The notes under the pieces are model-generated. The model was not told the DNA's origin, ran no database searches, and was given only the letters and a program-made list of their open reading frames with translations. A DNA stretch of 56,090 nucleotides from Elusimicrobiota bacterium. GTDB taxonomy: Bacteria; Elusimicrobiota; Elusimicrobia; UBA1565; UBA9628. The position numbers and the translations under genes are program-made. How positions within the stretch are numbered: the stretch's first letter is position 1; each line of letters starts with the position of its first letter. The stretch is taken from contig JAUYSH010000070.1 of the NCBI GenBank assembly GCA_030696455.1, positions 1 to 56,090 on the forward strand, given 5' to 3'. Of the stretch, positions 7,447-15,128 are shown in pieces.

Positions 7447-8862
7447 TTAGTACTGCGGCACCGACGGGTCGATCGACTCCGACCAGGCGTTGATGCCGCC
7501 CGCCACGTTGGTCGCGTCGTAGCCCTTCTCCCGGAGGAACTTCACGGCGTTCGCCGAGCGGCCGCCCATCTTGCAGTGCACGATGAGCTTGGCGCCTTTG
7601 TCGAGCTCGCCGAAGCGCTCGGGCAGCTTGCCCAGCGGGATGAGGGTGGAGCCGGGGATCTTCGCTATCTCGTGCTCGTGGGGCTCGCGCACGTCGAGGA
7701 GGACGAACTTGTCCTTTTTGTCGAGCATCGCCTTGAGATCCTGCACGGAAATTTCTGGGATGGTCACGGTGTTCTCCTTGAGGCCGCAGAAGGCCTCGTA
7801 ATCGATCGGCGCCTTGATGGTCGGATTTTCCGAGCACATGGGGCACCCCGGGTTTTTCTTTATTTTCAGAGTGCGCCAGCTCTGCTCGAGCGCGTCGTAC
7901 AGCATCAAGCGGCCCGAGAGGGGGCGGCCGATGCCGAGGATGAGCTTGAGGGCCTCGACGGCCTGCATGGTGCCGATGACGCCGGGAAGCACGCCGAGGA
8001 CGCCCGCCTCGGCGCAGCTGGGCACGAGGCCGGGGGGCGGGGGCTCAGGATAGAGGCAGCGGTAGCAGGGGCCGTCCTTGAGGCCGAACACGGACAATTG
8101 ACCTTCAAAACGGAAGATGGAGCCGTACGCGTTGGGCTTGCCGGTCAGGACGCAGGCGTCGTTGACGAGATAGCGCGTGGCGAAGTTGTCGGTGCCGTCG
8201 GCGATCACGTCGTATCGTTTGAACAGGTCGACGGCGTTCGCGGAGGTCAGCTTGGTTTCGTGCAGTTCGACCCGGACATTGGGATTGAGCCCCTTCAGGC
8301 GCTTCTCGGCCGATTTTAATTTCGAGGTCCCCACCGAGGCGGTGTCATGAATGATCTGTCGCTGAAGATTCGACTCGTCCACCGTGTCGAAGTCCACGAT
8401 GCCGATGCGCCCCACGCCGGCCGCGGCCAGGTACAGCGCCAGCGGCGAGCCGAGGCCGCCCGCCCCGACGCACAGCACCGACGCGTTCTTGAGCTTCTTC
8501 TGACCCTCGGCGCCGACCTCGGGCATGATCAGGTGGCGGTGGTAGCGGGCCTTCTCCGCCGTGGTGAGTTCGAGTTCCAGCACGGCCGAGCCGCCCGCGA
8601 TGGCGGGGACGATGAGGATGGTGTCCCCGTCCTTGACCGGGGTGGCGAGGCCTTGCCTGTCGCGGGCGTCGTCGTCGTTCACATACACATTGACGAAGGA
8701 ACGAAGCTTCCCCTCGGGCGACATCAATTGTTGCCGTAGGCGCTCGTGCTTGGTGAATAGCTGCTCCAGCGCTTCGCCCACGGTTGCCGCGTCTACGCCT
8801 ATCTTCTCTTGCTTATCGGCGAACGCGCGAAGCGCGGTCGGCAGCCTGATCTCTATGCTCAT
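7447..8862 (-). CDS. MoaD/ThiS-like UBL + MoeB/ThiF-like E1 + rhodanese fusion
   Basis: A 471-residue three-domain protein. Residues 1-95 are a ubiquitin-fold sulfur carrier whose Gly90-Gly91 (IVPAIAGG) would be its processed C-terminus. Residues ~100-350 are an adenylating E1 with nucleotide loop GAGGLGSP (133-140), zinc ligands CYRC (266-269) and CPMC (340-343), and the conserved PSCAEAGVLG cysteine (283). Residues ~365-471 are a rhodanese with active Cys430 (HCKMGGRS). The E1-rhodanese part matches MOCS3/Uba4. The Gly-Gly lies inside the chain, so thiocarboxylation needs cleavage, most likely by the JAMM peptidase encoded just upstream. Start 8862 (MSIEIRLP) lies 2 nt after that gene's stop; the longer open frame to 9408 is non-coding. 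Confidence 0.9.
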   Translation of the reverse strand: MSIEIRLPTALRAFADKQEKIGVDAATVGEALEQLFTKHERLRQQLMSPEGKLRSFVNVYVNDDDARDRQGLATPVKDGDTILIVPAIAGGSAVLELELTTAEKARYHRHLIMPEVGAEGQKKLKNASVLCVGAGGLGSPLALYLAAAGVGRIGIVDFDTVDESNLQRQIIHDTASVGTSKLKSAEKRLKGLNPNVRVELHETKLTSANAVDLFKRYDVIADGTDNFATRYLVNDACVLTGKPNAYGSIFRFEGQLSVFGLKDGPCYRCLYPEPPPPGLVPSCAEAGVLGVLPGVIGTMQAVEALKLILGIGRPLSGRLMLYDALEQSWRTLKIKKNPGCPMCSENPTIKAPIDYEAFCGLKENTVTIPEISVQDLKAMLDKKDKFVLLDVREPHEHEIAKIPGSTLIPLGKLPERFGELDKGAKLIVHCKMGGRSANAVKFLREKGYDATNVAGGINAWSESIDPSVPQY

Positions 8863-8864
8863 GA

Positions 8865-9311
8865 TTATCCTTCGAGAATGATCTCTTCTTCGATAAACGA
8901 CCGGCCGTCCTCGGTTCTTTGCCATGACCGCGAGTCGACGGCTTTCCCATCTTTGACCTGCAGGATCCAATAGCTGCAGCACGGCATCGCCATGGTCAGG
9001 TCGAAGGGAGAGGGCCAGGCCGGCACGGTCGGATGCGAGTGAAAGAAGCCCACCACGCCGCGCCCGCTCCCCGACAGCTCGGCCTCCACCTTGGCCATGG
9101 TCTTCGGGTCGATGAGATACTTGTTGGTCTTCGCCGAGGCGTCCCAGCCGTTGGGCAAGGGGCGGGCCTCGTCGATCGCGAGGACGCGGCCAGGGGCTTC
9201 GAAGTTCTCGGGTATCGGCCCGATGAGAAGCCCGCAGCCCTCCTCGGGGAAGGCCTTCTCGCAGGTCCGGACCGCGATCGCCTCGACGGCGCGATTGAGC
9301 TTCAGGCTCAT
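8865..9311 (-). CDS. JAMM/MPN+ metallopeptidase (Mec+-like)
   Basis: A 148-residue zinc peptidase of the JAB1/MPN+ family. The full JAMM motif is visible: catalytic Glu in PEEGCGLL (23/24), then H91-S-H93 and S101-P-F-D104 (HxH-x7-SxxD). Known relatives (Mycobacterium Mec+) release cysteine from the sulfur-carrier CysO after CysM has built it; others trim ThiS/MoaD-like carriers after Gly-Gly. Its neighbours, CysM (ATGA overlap at 9308-9311) and the UBL-E1-rhodanese fusion, fit both jobs: maturing the internal Gly-Gly and hydrolysing the UBL-cysteine adduct. Confidence 0.92.
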   Translation of the reverse strand: MSLKLNRAVEAIAVRTCEKAFPEEGCGLLIGPIPENFEAPGRVLAIDEARPLPNGWDASAKTNKYLIDPKTMAKVEAELSGSGRGVVGFFHSHPTVPAWPSPFDLTMAMPCCSYWILQVKDGKAVDSRSWQRTEDGRSFIEEEIILEG

Positions 9312-10237
9312 GGCTGCCAGAACCTCTCGCCCAGGTAGCGCTCGCCCGAGTCGCAGAACATGGTGGCGATGACCGCCTCGCGGCCCTGCGCGACCAGGTC
9401 TCGTCCAAGGCGAAGGGCCGCGGCGAGGTTGGCGCCGCCTGACGGCCCGAGGAGGATCCCGCCGGACCGTCCGAGCGTTCGCGCGGCGGCTTGCGCCTCT
9501 TCCGTGGCGATCTGGATGCGGCTGTCGGCCACGGAATCGTCGTAGATCGCGGGGATGATCGAGGTTTCCATATGCTTGAGCCCTTCGAGCCCGTGCATGG
9601 GGCCGTCCGGCTCCATGGAGATCAAACGGATGTTTTTGTTCAGCTCGCGCAGACGGCGGCCCGCGCCGACGAAGGTCCCGCTCGTGCCCAGGCCGGCGAC
9701 GAAGTGGGTGACCTTGCCTCCGGTCTGCTCGAAGATCTCGGCGCCGGTCGTCTCGAAATGCGCCCGCCAGGTCATCGGGTTCGAGTACTGGTCGGCGTAC
9801 CAGTAGCGGCCCGGCTCGGCCTTGAGCATGAGGCGCACCTCGCGGATGGCGCCATCGGAGCCCTCGAGCGGGTCAGTGAAGAACAGCTCCACGCCGTAGG
9901 CTTCCAAAATCGCGCGCCGCTGCTTGGCGATGGAGCCCGGCACCGCCAAGGCCACCTTGACCCCCAGGCGAGCGCCCAGCCACGCGTAGGCGATGCCGGT
10001 GTTGCCCGACGAGGAGTCGAGCAGGACCTTTCCGCCGTCGAGCTTGCCCGTTTCCAGGGCGTCCTTGATGATGAAATACGCGGCTCGATCCTTGACCGAC
10101 CCGCCCGGGTTGGCCCATTCGGCCTTGGCGACGATCTTGACCTTTTCGCCGAGTTCCGGGAAGGCGAAGGAGACGTCGAGGAGGGGGGTGTTTCCGACCT
10201 TGATTCCCTCGAAGGAAAGCGTGGACGCGGCGGGCAT
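9308..10237 (-). CDS. cysM: Cysteine synthase, CysM type (sulfur-carrier dependent, inferred)
   Basis: A 309-residue PLP enzyme of the O-acetyl/O-phosphoserine sulfhydrylase family. The PLP lysine is K49 in NPGGSVKDRAA, with substrate loop SSGNTG, phosphate loop GTSGT and late motif GPSGGAN. The C-terminal stretch ATMFCDSGERYLGERFW resembles CysO-dependent CysM. The JAMM peptidase and UBL-E1 fusion downstream imply that the sulfur donor is a protein thiocarboxylate rather than free sulfide. I prefer the second ATG (10237) because a promoter with 17-nt spacing ends exactly 6 nt before it; the first ATG at 10243 would sit against the -10 box. It leads the six-gene operon. Confidence 0.9.
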   Translation of the reverse strand: MPAASTLSFEGIKVGNTPLLDVSFAFPELGEKVKIVAKAEWANPGGSVKDRAAYFIIKDALETGKLDGGKVLLDSSSGNTGIAYAWLGARLGVKVALAVPGSIAKQRRAILEAYGVELFFTDPLEGSDGAIREVRLMLKAEPGRYWYADQYSNPMTWRAHFETTGAEIFEQTGGKVTHFVAGLGTSGTFVGAGRRLRELNKNIRLISMEPDGPMHGLEGLKHMETSIIPAIYDDSVADSRIQIATEEAQAAARTLGRSGGILLGPSGGANLAAALRLGRDLVAQGREAVIATMFCDSGERYLGERFWQP

Positions 10238-10243
10238 GGTCAT

Positions 10244-10272
10244 AGTTTAATATACCTGACTAAATCAGTCAA
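10244..10272 (-). promoter_or_regulatory. Promoter of the cysM-JAMM-UBL/E1 operon
   Basis: Minus strand TTGACT (10272-10267), 17-nt spacer, TAAACT (10249-10244), 6 nt to the ATG at 10237, a leaderless layout. Confidence 0.6.
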
Positions 10273-10276
10273 GTAT
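10252..10276 (-). promoter_or_regulatory. IscR/Rrf2-type operator (type 1 motif)
   Basis: A 25-bp near-palindrome reading on the plus strand ATACCTGACT, AAATC, AGTCAAGTAT. It matches every position of the published IscR type-1 consensus (ATASYYGACT, five degenerate positions, AGTCRRSTAT). It covers the -35 box and spacer, so binding of an IscR-like Rrf2 protein should repress the operon. A cysteine-sensing Rrf2 relative is an alternative. No Rrf2 gene lies in the window. Confidence 0.75.
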
Positions 10277-10302
10277 ACGTGGCCGAGTCGACCCGATAAA
10301 AA

Positions 10303-10365
10303 GGTGTCAGGCATATCGTTCTTTGCATAAGTCCGACTTATGCAAAGAACGATATGCCTGACACC
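10303..10365. repeat. 31-bp perfect inverted repeat tipped by GGTGTCAGGC
   Basis: Arms 10303-10333 and 10335-10365 are perfectly complementary around one central base. The outer 10 bases GGTGTCAGGC recur at 29850, where the inner arms differ but again pair. It lies between nrdB and cysM. There is no T-tract. It could be a REP/Y1-transposase-type element or a transcription-blocking hairpin. Confidence 0.8.
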
Positions 10366-10376
10366 GCTGTTTCCGT

Positions 10377-11375
10377 TTAAAACTCTTCGCTGAACGCGAC
10401 GGCGCCCGTCACGCCGGTCTGGTACGCGGACACGCGGCGCTCGAAGAAGTTGGCCAGCTCCTGCACGTCCTGGAGCTCCATGAAGTTGAACGGGTTCTTG
10501 GAGCCGTACACGGGCTTGATGCCGAGGTTGGCGAGGCGCTGGTCGGCCACGCACTGGAGATATTGCCTCATGCCGTTGACCGAGAAGCCGGCGATGCCGC
10601 CGCCCAGGAGGTCCTCGGCGAAGGCCATCTCGCACTCGATGGCTTCCTGCATCATGACGATGACGTCTTGCTCCATCTTGGGCGTGAACAACGTCGGGTC
10701 CTCGGCGCGGGCCGTCTTGATGATCTCCATCGCCGCGGCGATGTGCATGGACTCGTCGCGGAACACCCAGTTGGTGCCGCCCGCCAAGCCGTTGAGCAGC
10801 CCCTTCGAGCGCAGGAAGTAGACATAGGCGAAGGCGGCGAAGAAGAAGAGGCCCTCGACGCATGAGGCGAAGCAGATCAGGTTCATCATGAACTGGCGCT
10901 TCTGCTCCTGCGTCTCCGTCCGCTCCAGTTTATTGATCGAGTCGATCCACTTGAACATGAACTCGCCCTTCCGCTTGATGGAGGGGATGTTGTCGATGGC
11001 GGCGAACGCCAGCTCGCGCTCGGCGGGATCGGGGATATAGGTGTCGAGCAAGGTCAGGTAGAACTCGACGTGCACGGCCTCCTCGAAGAGCTGGCGCGAG
11101 AGGTACACGCGCGCCTCGGGAGAGTTGACGTGCTTGTACAGGTTCAGGACGAGGTTGTTGCTGACGATCGAGTCGCCGGTCGCGAAGAACGCGACGAGGC
11201 GGTGGATCAGGTGGCGCTCGGCGGGGGTAAGCTTGCTCTTGAGATCGGTGACGTCGTGCGAGAAGTCGACCTCCTCGACGGTCCAGGTGTTCTTGATGGC
11301 GGCCTTGTACATCTCGAAGAACACGGGGTACTTCATCGGGCGCAAAGTCAGGTTGAAGCCGGGGTCGAGGATCAT
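10377..11375 (-). CDS. nrdB: Ribonucleoside-diphosphate reductase, beta subunit (class Ia)
   Basis: A 332-residue diiron/tyrosyl-radical subunit that generates the radical for ribonucleotide reduction. The metal-ligand segments are visible: GDSIV (Asp ligand), and EAVHVEFY, where Glu, His and the Tyr four residues later match the E/H/radical-Tyr arrangement of class Ia R2. A later ECEMAFAEDLL segment supplies Glu ligands. It starts at ATG 11375 with AGGAG about 8 nt upstream. It follows nrdA after an 84-nt gap containing a strong hairpin (11410-11447), which could lower nrdB expression relative to nrdA. Confidence 0.93.
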   Translation of the reverse strand: MILDPGFNLTLRPMKYPVFFEMYKAAIKNTWTVEEVDFSHDVTDLKSKLTPAERHLIHRLVAFFATGDSIVSNNLVLNLYKHVNSPEARVYLSRQLFEEAVHVEFYLTLLDTYIPDPAERELAFAAIDNIPSIKRKGEFMFKWIDSINKLERTETQEQKRQFMMNLICFASCVEGLFFFAAFAYVYFLRSKGLLNGLAGGTNWVFRDESMHIAAAMEIIKTARAEDPTLFTPKMEQDVIVMMQEAIECEMAFAEDLLGGGIAGFSVNGMRQYLQCVADQRLANLGIKPVYGSKNPFNFMELQDVQELANFFERRVSAYQTGVTGAVAFSEEF

Positions 11376-11409
11376 GAGGGGGTCTCCTAAAGAGCGAACG
11401 GCAAATTGA

Positions 11410-11447
11410 GGGGCGGGAAGGATCCTTTCGGATCTCCTTCCCGCCCC
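11410..11447 (-). terminator. Strong hairpin between nrdA and nrdB
   Basis: GGGGCGGGAAGG...CCTTCCCGCCCC with a 4-bp inner stem, a 2-nt bulge and a small loop, located after the nrdA stop. The minus-strand sequence after it (TCAATTTG) is only weakly T-rich. It may be an attenuator or an mRNA-stabilising structure. Confidence 0.55.
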
Positions 11448-11459
11448 ACGCGGGTTATC

Positions 11460-13874
11460 TTACTGGCAGGCCTCGCAGCTCTCCGGGTTCTCCAGGGAGC
11501 AGGCGACCGCTTCGGCGCCGGTGACGGCCGGCGTCGGCGTCGGGGCCGTTTGAGCGGCGCTTGCCGATATCGTCGTCTTGGCGATCTTGGTCGCCGGGCG
11601 CGAGCGCAGGTAATAGGACGTCTTGAGCCCCTTCTTCCACGCGTACATGTACATGGAGGAGAGCTTGCCGATGTTCGGGCTCTCCATGAAGAGGTTCAGG
11701 GACTGGCTCTGGTCGATGTACGCGCCGCGGTCGGCGGCCATGTCGATCAAGGAGCGCATCGGGATCTCCCAGACGGTGCGGTAGGTCGCCCGGACGGCCT
11801 CGGGGATCTCGGCGATGTCCTGAATGGAGCCCTCGGCCATCATGATGCGCGCGCGCATCTCCTCGTTCCAGAGCCCGAGCTTCTTGAGCTCCAGGCATAG
11901 ATACTTGTTCACCTGAAGGAACTCGCCGGACAGGGTCTCGCGCTTGAACAGATTCGAGATCTGCGGCTCGGTAGCCTCGTAGGAGCCGACGATCGAGGCG
12001 ATCGTCGCGGTCGGAGCGATCGCCAGCAGCAGCGAGTTGCGCAGGCCCTTCTTGGTCATCTCCGCTCGCAGCTTCTCCCACCGGGTCATGTCCGACGGGG
12101 TCACGCCCCACAGCTCGAACTGGAACACGCCCTTCGCGGCCTTGGTCTCGGGGAAGGCCAGGTGAGGGCCCTTCACCGAGGACAGCTCGACGGACGCCGA
12201 CAGCGCGTGGAAGTAGATCTCTTCCGAGATTTTCTTCGACAGCTCGCGGGCCTCGGCGGAGTCGAACGGCAGGCCGAGCTGGAAGAACGCGTCCTGCACG
12301 CCCATGACGCCGAGGCCGACGGGCCGCCACTTGGCGTTGCTGGCCTTCGCCGCTTGCGTGGGGTAAAAATTAATGTCGATGACCCGGTCGAGGTACTTGA
12401 CCGCGGTGCGCACGTTCGCCGCGAGCTTGACGAAGTCGAAGCGGCCGTCCTCGACGTACTTGCTCAGGTTGATCGAGCCGAGGTTGCAGACCGCGGTCTC
12501 GCCCTGGTTGGTGACCTCGATGATCTCGGTGCACAGGTTCGAGGAGTGCACGACGTTGGCGGGGGAGCCGGTCTGGTTCGCCTTGAGGTTGCTGGCGTCC
12601 TTCCAGTTCATCCAGCCGTTGCCGGTCTCGGCGAGGGCCTTCATCATGCGGGCGTACAGCTCGCGGGCCTTCACCTGGCGCACGAACAGCTTCTTCTCCT
12701 CGCCTTCGAGGTAAGCTTCTTCAAAAGCCTTGCCGTACAGGTCGGTGAGCTGGGGCATGGTCTTGGGGTCGAACAGGGACCAGACGCCGTCCTCCTCGGC
12801 CCGCTTCATGAACAGGTCCGGGATCCAGTGCGCGAGGTGCAGGTTGTGCGCGCGCCGGGCCGGGTCGCCGGTGTTGTCGCGCAGCTCGAGGAACTCCTCG
12901 ATGTCCGCGTGCCACGTCTCGAGATAGACGGCGCAGGCGCCCTTGCGCTTGCCGCCCTGGTTGACGGCCACGACGGAGCTGTCGAGCGTCTTGAGCCACG
13001 GGATGATCCCGTTGGACTGGCCGTTGGTCGAGCGGATCAAAGACCCGCGCGCGCGCACGCGCGAGTAGGACACGCCGATGCCGCCGGAGAACTTGGACAG
13101 CAGGGCGATGTCGGTGTAGCGGTTGTAGATCGCCTCGAGGTCGTCGACGGGGGAATCGAGCAGATAGCACGAGCTCATCTGCGGGTGCTTGGTGCCCGAG
13201 TTGAACAAGGTCGGCGAGCTCGGCATGTGCTCAAACCGGGAGATCAGATTGTATAGCTCGACGGCCTCCTGCACGGTGTCGGCGAGGCCGCAGGCCACGC
13301 GCATGAAGAAGTACTGCGGGGCCTCGAGGACCTCGCGGGTCTCGGGGTTCTTAAGGAGGTAGCGGTCGTAGACCGTGCGCAGGCCGAAGTACTCGAAGAG
13401 CTCGTTGCGCTGCATCTCGATGGCGTCGTTGAGCTTGCGTGAGTTCGTCTGCACGAACTGGCCGACCTTCTCGGAGATCAGGCCGTGGCGCACGCCCGCG
13501 CCGATGGACTGGGAAAAAGAGTGGATGTCCTGGTTCTCGACTTCTTTCATGATGTATGTCGAGAGGAGGCGAGCGGCCAAGCGGGAGTACTCGGGCTCCT
13601 CGGCGATCAAAAGGGCCGAGGTCTGGATGGAAAGGTTGTCCAGCTCCTTCGTGGTGGCGCCGTCGTACAGGCCTCCGATGGTCTTGGTGGCGATCTTCAG
13701 CACGTCGATGTTCTCGAGGCCCTGGCCGGAGCGGGCGACGGCGCGGACGATCTTGTTGACATCGACGGACTCGAGGGAGCCGTCGCGCTTGCGGACCTGC
13801 ATCGTGGTCGCGTTCGCGTCCTCGTTCACGTCGGTTCCGGCGGGGGTGACAGGCGTCTTGGCAGCCGTGTTCAT
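11460..13874 (-). CDS. nrdA: Ribonucleoside-diphosphate reductase, alpha subunit (class Ia)
   Basis: An 804-residue catalytic subunit that reduces NDPs to dNDPs. Residues ~27-115 form an ATP-cone (QVRKRDGSLESVDVNKIVRA) for allosteric activity control. The ten-stranded barrel follows with SSCYLLDSPVDDLEAIYN (first redox Cys), NLCTEI (thiyl Cys), CNLGSINLS (second redox Cys) and PTATIASIVGS. The C-terminal ESCEACQ carries the shuttle cysteines. ATG 13874 is chosen for its preceding GGAGAAAAGG; a longer frame reaches 14000 but crosses the promoter. nrdB lies downstream. Confidence 0.95.
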   Translation of the reverse strand: MNTAAKTPVTPAGTDVNEDANATTMQVRKRDGSLESVDVNKIVRAVARSGQGLENIDVLKIATKTIGGLYDGATTKELDNLSIQTSALLIAEEPEYSRLAARLLSTYIMKEVENQDIHSFSQSIGAGVRHGLISEKVGQFVQTNSRKLNDAIEMQRNELFEYFGLRTVYDRYLLKNPETREVLEAPQYFFMRVACGLADTVQEAVELYNLISRFEHMPSSPTLFNSGTKHPQMSSCYLLDSPVDDLEAIYNRYTDIALLSKFSGGIGVSYSRVRARGSLIRSTNGQSNGIIPWLKTLDSSVVAVNQGGKRKGACAVYLETWHADIEEFLELRDNTGDPARRAHNLHLAHWIPDLFMKRAEEDGVWSLFDPKTMPQLTDLYGKAFEEAYLEGEEKKLFVRQVKARELYARMMKALAETGNGWMNWKDASNLKANQTGSPANVVHSSNLCTEIIEVTNQGETAVCNLGSINLSKYVEDGRFDFVKLAANVRTAVKYLDRVIDINFYPTQAAKASNAKWRPVGLGVMGVQDAFFQLGLPFDSAEARELSKKISEEIYFHALSASVELSSVKGPHLAFPETKAAKGVFQFELWGVTPSDMTRWEKLRAEMTKKGLRNSLLLAIAPTATIASIVGSYEATEPQISNLFKRETLSGEFLQVNKYLCLELKKLGLWNEEMRARIMMAEGSIQDIAEIPEAVRATYRTVWEIPMRSLIDMAADRGAYIDQSQSLNLFMESPNIGKLSSMYMYAWKKGLKTSYYLRSRPATKIAKTTISASAAQTAPTPTPAVTGAEAVACSLENPESCEACQ

Positions 13875-13952
13875 CCTTTTCTCCATGAGATTTTGTAGCG
13901 TTCTTTTGCTCGGATCCGCGTCGAGGCTCGCGCGCGTTTTCGAGGAGGCAGT

Positions 13953-13981
13953 AGAATAACCGATGGATATATTTTTGTAAA
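13953..13981 (-). promoter_or_regulatory. Promoter of nrdA-nrdB
   Basis: Minus strand TTTACA (13981-13976), 17-nt spacer containing AAAATATATCC, TATTCT (13958-13953). The AT-rich spacer is only partly like an NrdR box, so NrdR control is not claimed. Confidence 0.7.
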
Positions 13982-14019
13982 GACCCAGATGGACGCGCAA
14001 AACCGTTAAGGAGTTTCTA

Positions 14020-14580
14020 GTGTTGATACGTAGCGTCTTCTACATCGTCATTTTGCTCATCTCCGGCTGCCGGCCCGCGCCGAAGCCGGTGAAGCCGCTG
14101 CCCGACTTCGCGCTGACCGCCGTCACCATCGACGGCACCTCGCCCTTCGATCTGCAGACCATGCGCGGCCGAGTCTGGATCGCCGATTTCGTGTTCACGC
14201 GCTGCGCGGGGCCGTGCCCGATGCTCACCGCGAACATGGCCGGCCTGCAGAAGCGCCTGCCGAGATCCACCGGCCTTCTCTCCTTCACGGTGGACCCCGA
14301 CCACGACTCGCCCGAGGTCCTCACGCTGTACGCGCGCAAGTTCTCCGCGGACCCTCAGCGCTGGTTCTTCCTCACCGGCGAGAAGACGGAGCTGATCCGC
14401 CTCGTGCGCGACGGGTTCCTCCTGCCGATCGTCGAGAACGCCGCCGCCTCGCCCGGGGAGCGCTTCACGCACTCGACGAAGTTCGTCCTCGTCGACGCGG
14501 AGGGGAACGTGCGCGGGTGGTACGACGGCCTGGACGACAAGGAGCTCGACAGGCTCTCCGCCGACGCCGCCCGTCTCTGA
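14020..14580 (+). CDS. SCO1/SenC/PrrC family lipoprotein
   Basis: A 186-residue thioredoxin-fold protein with an N-terminal lipoprotein signal (IVILLISGC, Cys17). It contains the copper/redox motif TRCAGPC (Cys62, Cys66) and the conserved downstream His in FTHSTKF (about 152), the three ligands of SCO-type copper chaperones for CuA of cytochrome oxidase. It starts at GTG 14020, preceded by AAGGAG with 7-nt spacing. No oxidase genes are in the window, so the partner is elsewhere. A perfect hairpin follows the stop. Confidence 0.88.
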   Translation: MLIRSVFYIVILLISGCRPAPKPVKPLPDFALTAVTIDGTSPFDLQTMRGRVWIADFVFTRCAGPCPMLTANMAGLQKRLPRSTGLLSFTVDPDHDSPEVLTLYARKFSADPQRWFFLTGEKTELIRLVRDGFLLPIVENAAASPGERFTHSTKFVLVDAEGNVRGWYDGLDDKELDRLSADAARL

Positions 14581-14602
14581 CCCTCCGGCGCTGCTGAAAT
14601 AG

Positions 14603-14640
14603 CGATCCCCGGCGCTTCGTCGGAGAAGCGCCGGGGATCG
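14603..14640. terminator. Bidirectional hairpin between convergent genes
   Basis: A 16-bp perfect stem (CGATCCCCGGCGCTTC and its complement) with a 6-nt loop between the SCO1 stop and the ferritin-like stop. There is no T-tract on either side, but the placement suits termination from both sides. Confidence 0.65.
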
Positions 14641-14656
14641 TGCTGGACCGCGGTCG

Positions 14657-15112
14657 TTACTTCGTGAAGCGCTCGAGCTCGCCGGGCTTGCGCAGCATCT
14701 TGTTGACCTCGTCGAGGTGCATCTCCTCGCTGACGATCATCTCGCGCGCGTACTCCTCGAGCAGGACGGAGCGGCCCTCGGACACCTTGAGCAGGTCGTG
14801 GTAGGCCTTGAGCGCGGCGTTCTCGTGGTCGAGGCTCTCGCGCAGGATGTCGCCGATGTCGTGCTTCTCGGTCTCGAGCAGGGGCCCGATCTTGAGCGAG
14901 GGGTGCCCGCCGAACAAGGTCACGAGCTCTCCGGCCTTGTGCGCGTGCGCGAGGCTCTCGTCGGCGTTGCCCTTGAGCCAGGAGACGATGGGCAGGCGGT
15001 TGTAGCCGTACACCATCAGCGAGTAGTGGGTGTAGCGCACGACGCCGGCCAGCTCGAGCTCCATGATCCGGTTGAGTATGACCACCGACTTCTTCTTGTC
15101 CTGATCGTTCAT
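14657..15112 (-). CDS. Bacterioferritin/ferritin-like diiron protein
   Basis: A 151-residue all-helical protein with ferritin-type diiron ligand patterns: ELELAGVVRYTHYS (helix A Glu), ADESLAHAHKAGEL (Glu with His), ESLDHENAALKAYHDLL and SEEMHLDEV (Glu/ExxH). It probably oxidises or stores iron, or belongs to the wider ferritin-like oxidoreductases. ATG 15112 has AAGGAG at 7-nt spacing; the longer frame to 15148 overlaps the preceding gene. It is the last gene of the exbB-exbD-tonB-TBDR operon, placing iron handling after uptake. Confidence 0.8.
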   Translation of the reverse strand: MNDQDKKKSVVILNRIMELELAGVVRYTHYSLMVYGYNRLPIVSWLKGNADESLAHAHKAGELVTLFGGHPSLKIGPLLETEKHDIGDILRESLDHENAALKAYHDLLKVSEGRSVLLEEYAREMIVSEEMHLDEVNKMLRKPGELERFTK

Positions 15113-15128
15113 TGAGGGTCTCCTTGCT

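Noticed and set aside
8863-9408. N-terminal extension of the UBL-E1-rhodanese protein to 653 residues
   Set aside because: Overlaps the whole JAMM gene in another frame. The UBL fold starts at MSIEIRLP (8862).
13951-13981. NrdR box in the nrdA promoter
   Set aside because: Only the central AATATAT matches the NrdR consensus and no paired second box was seen.
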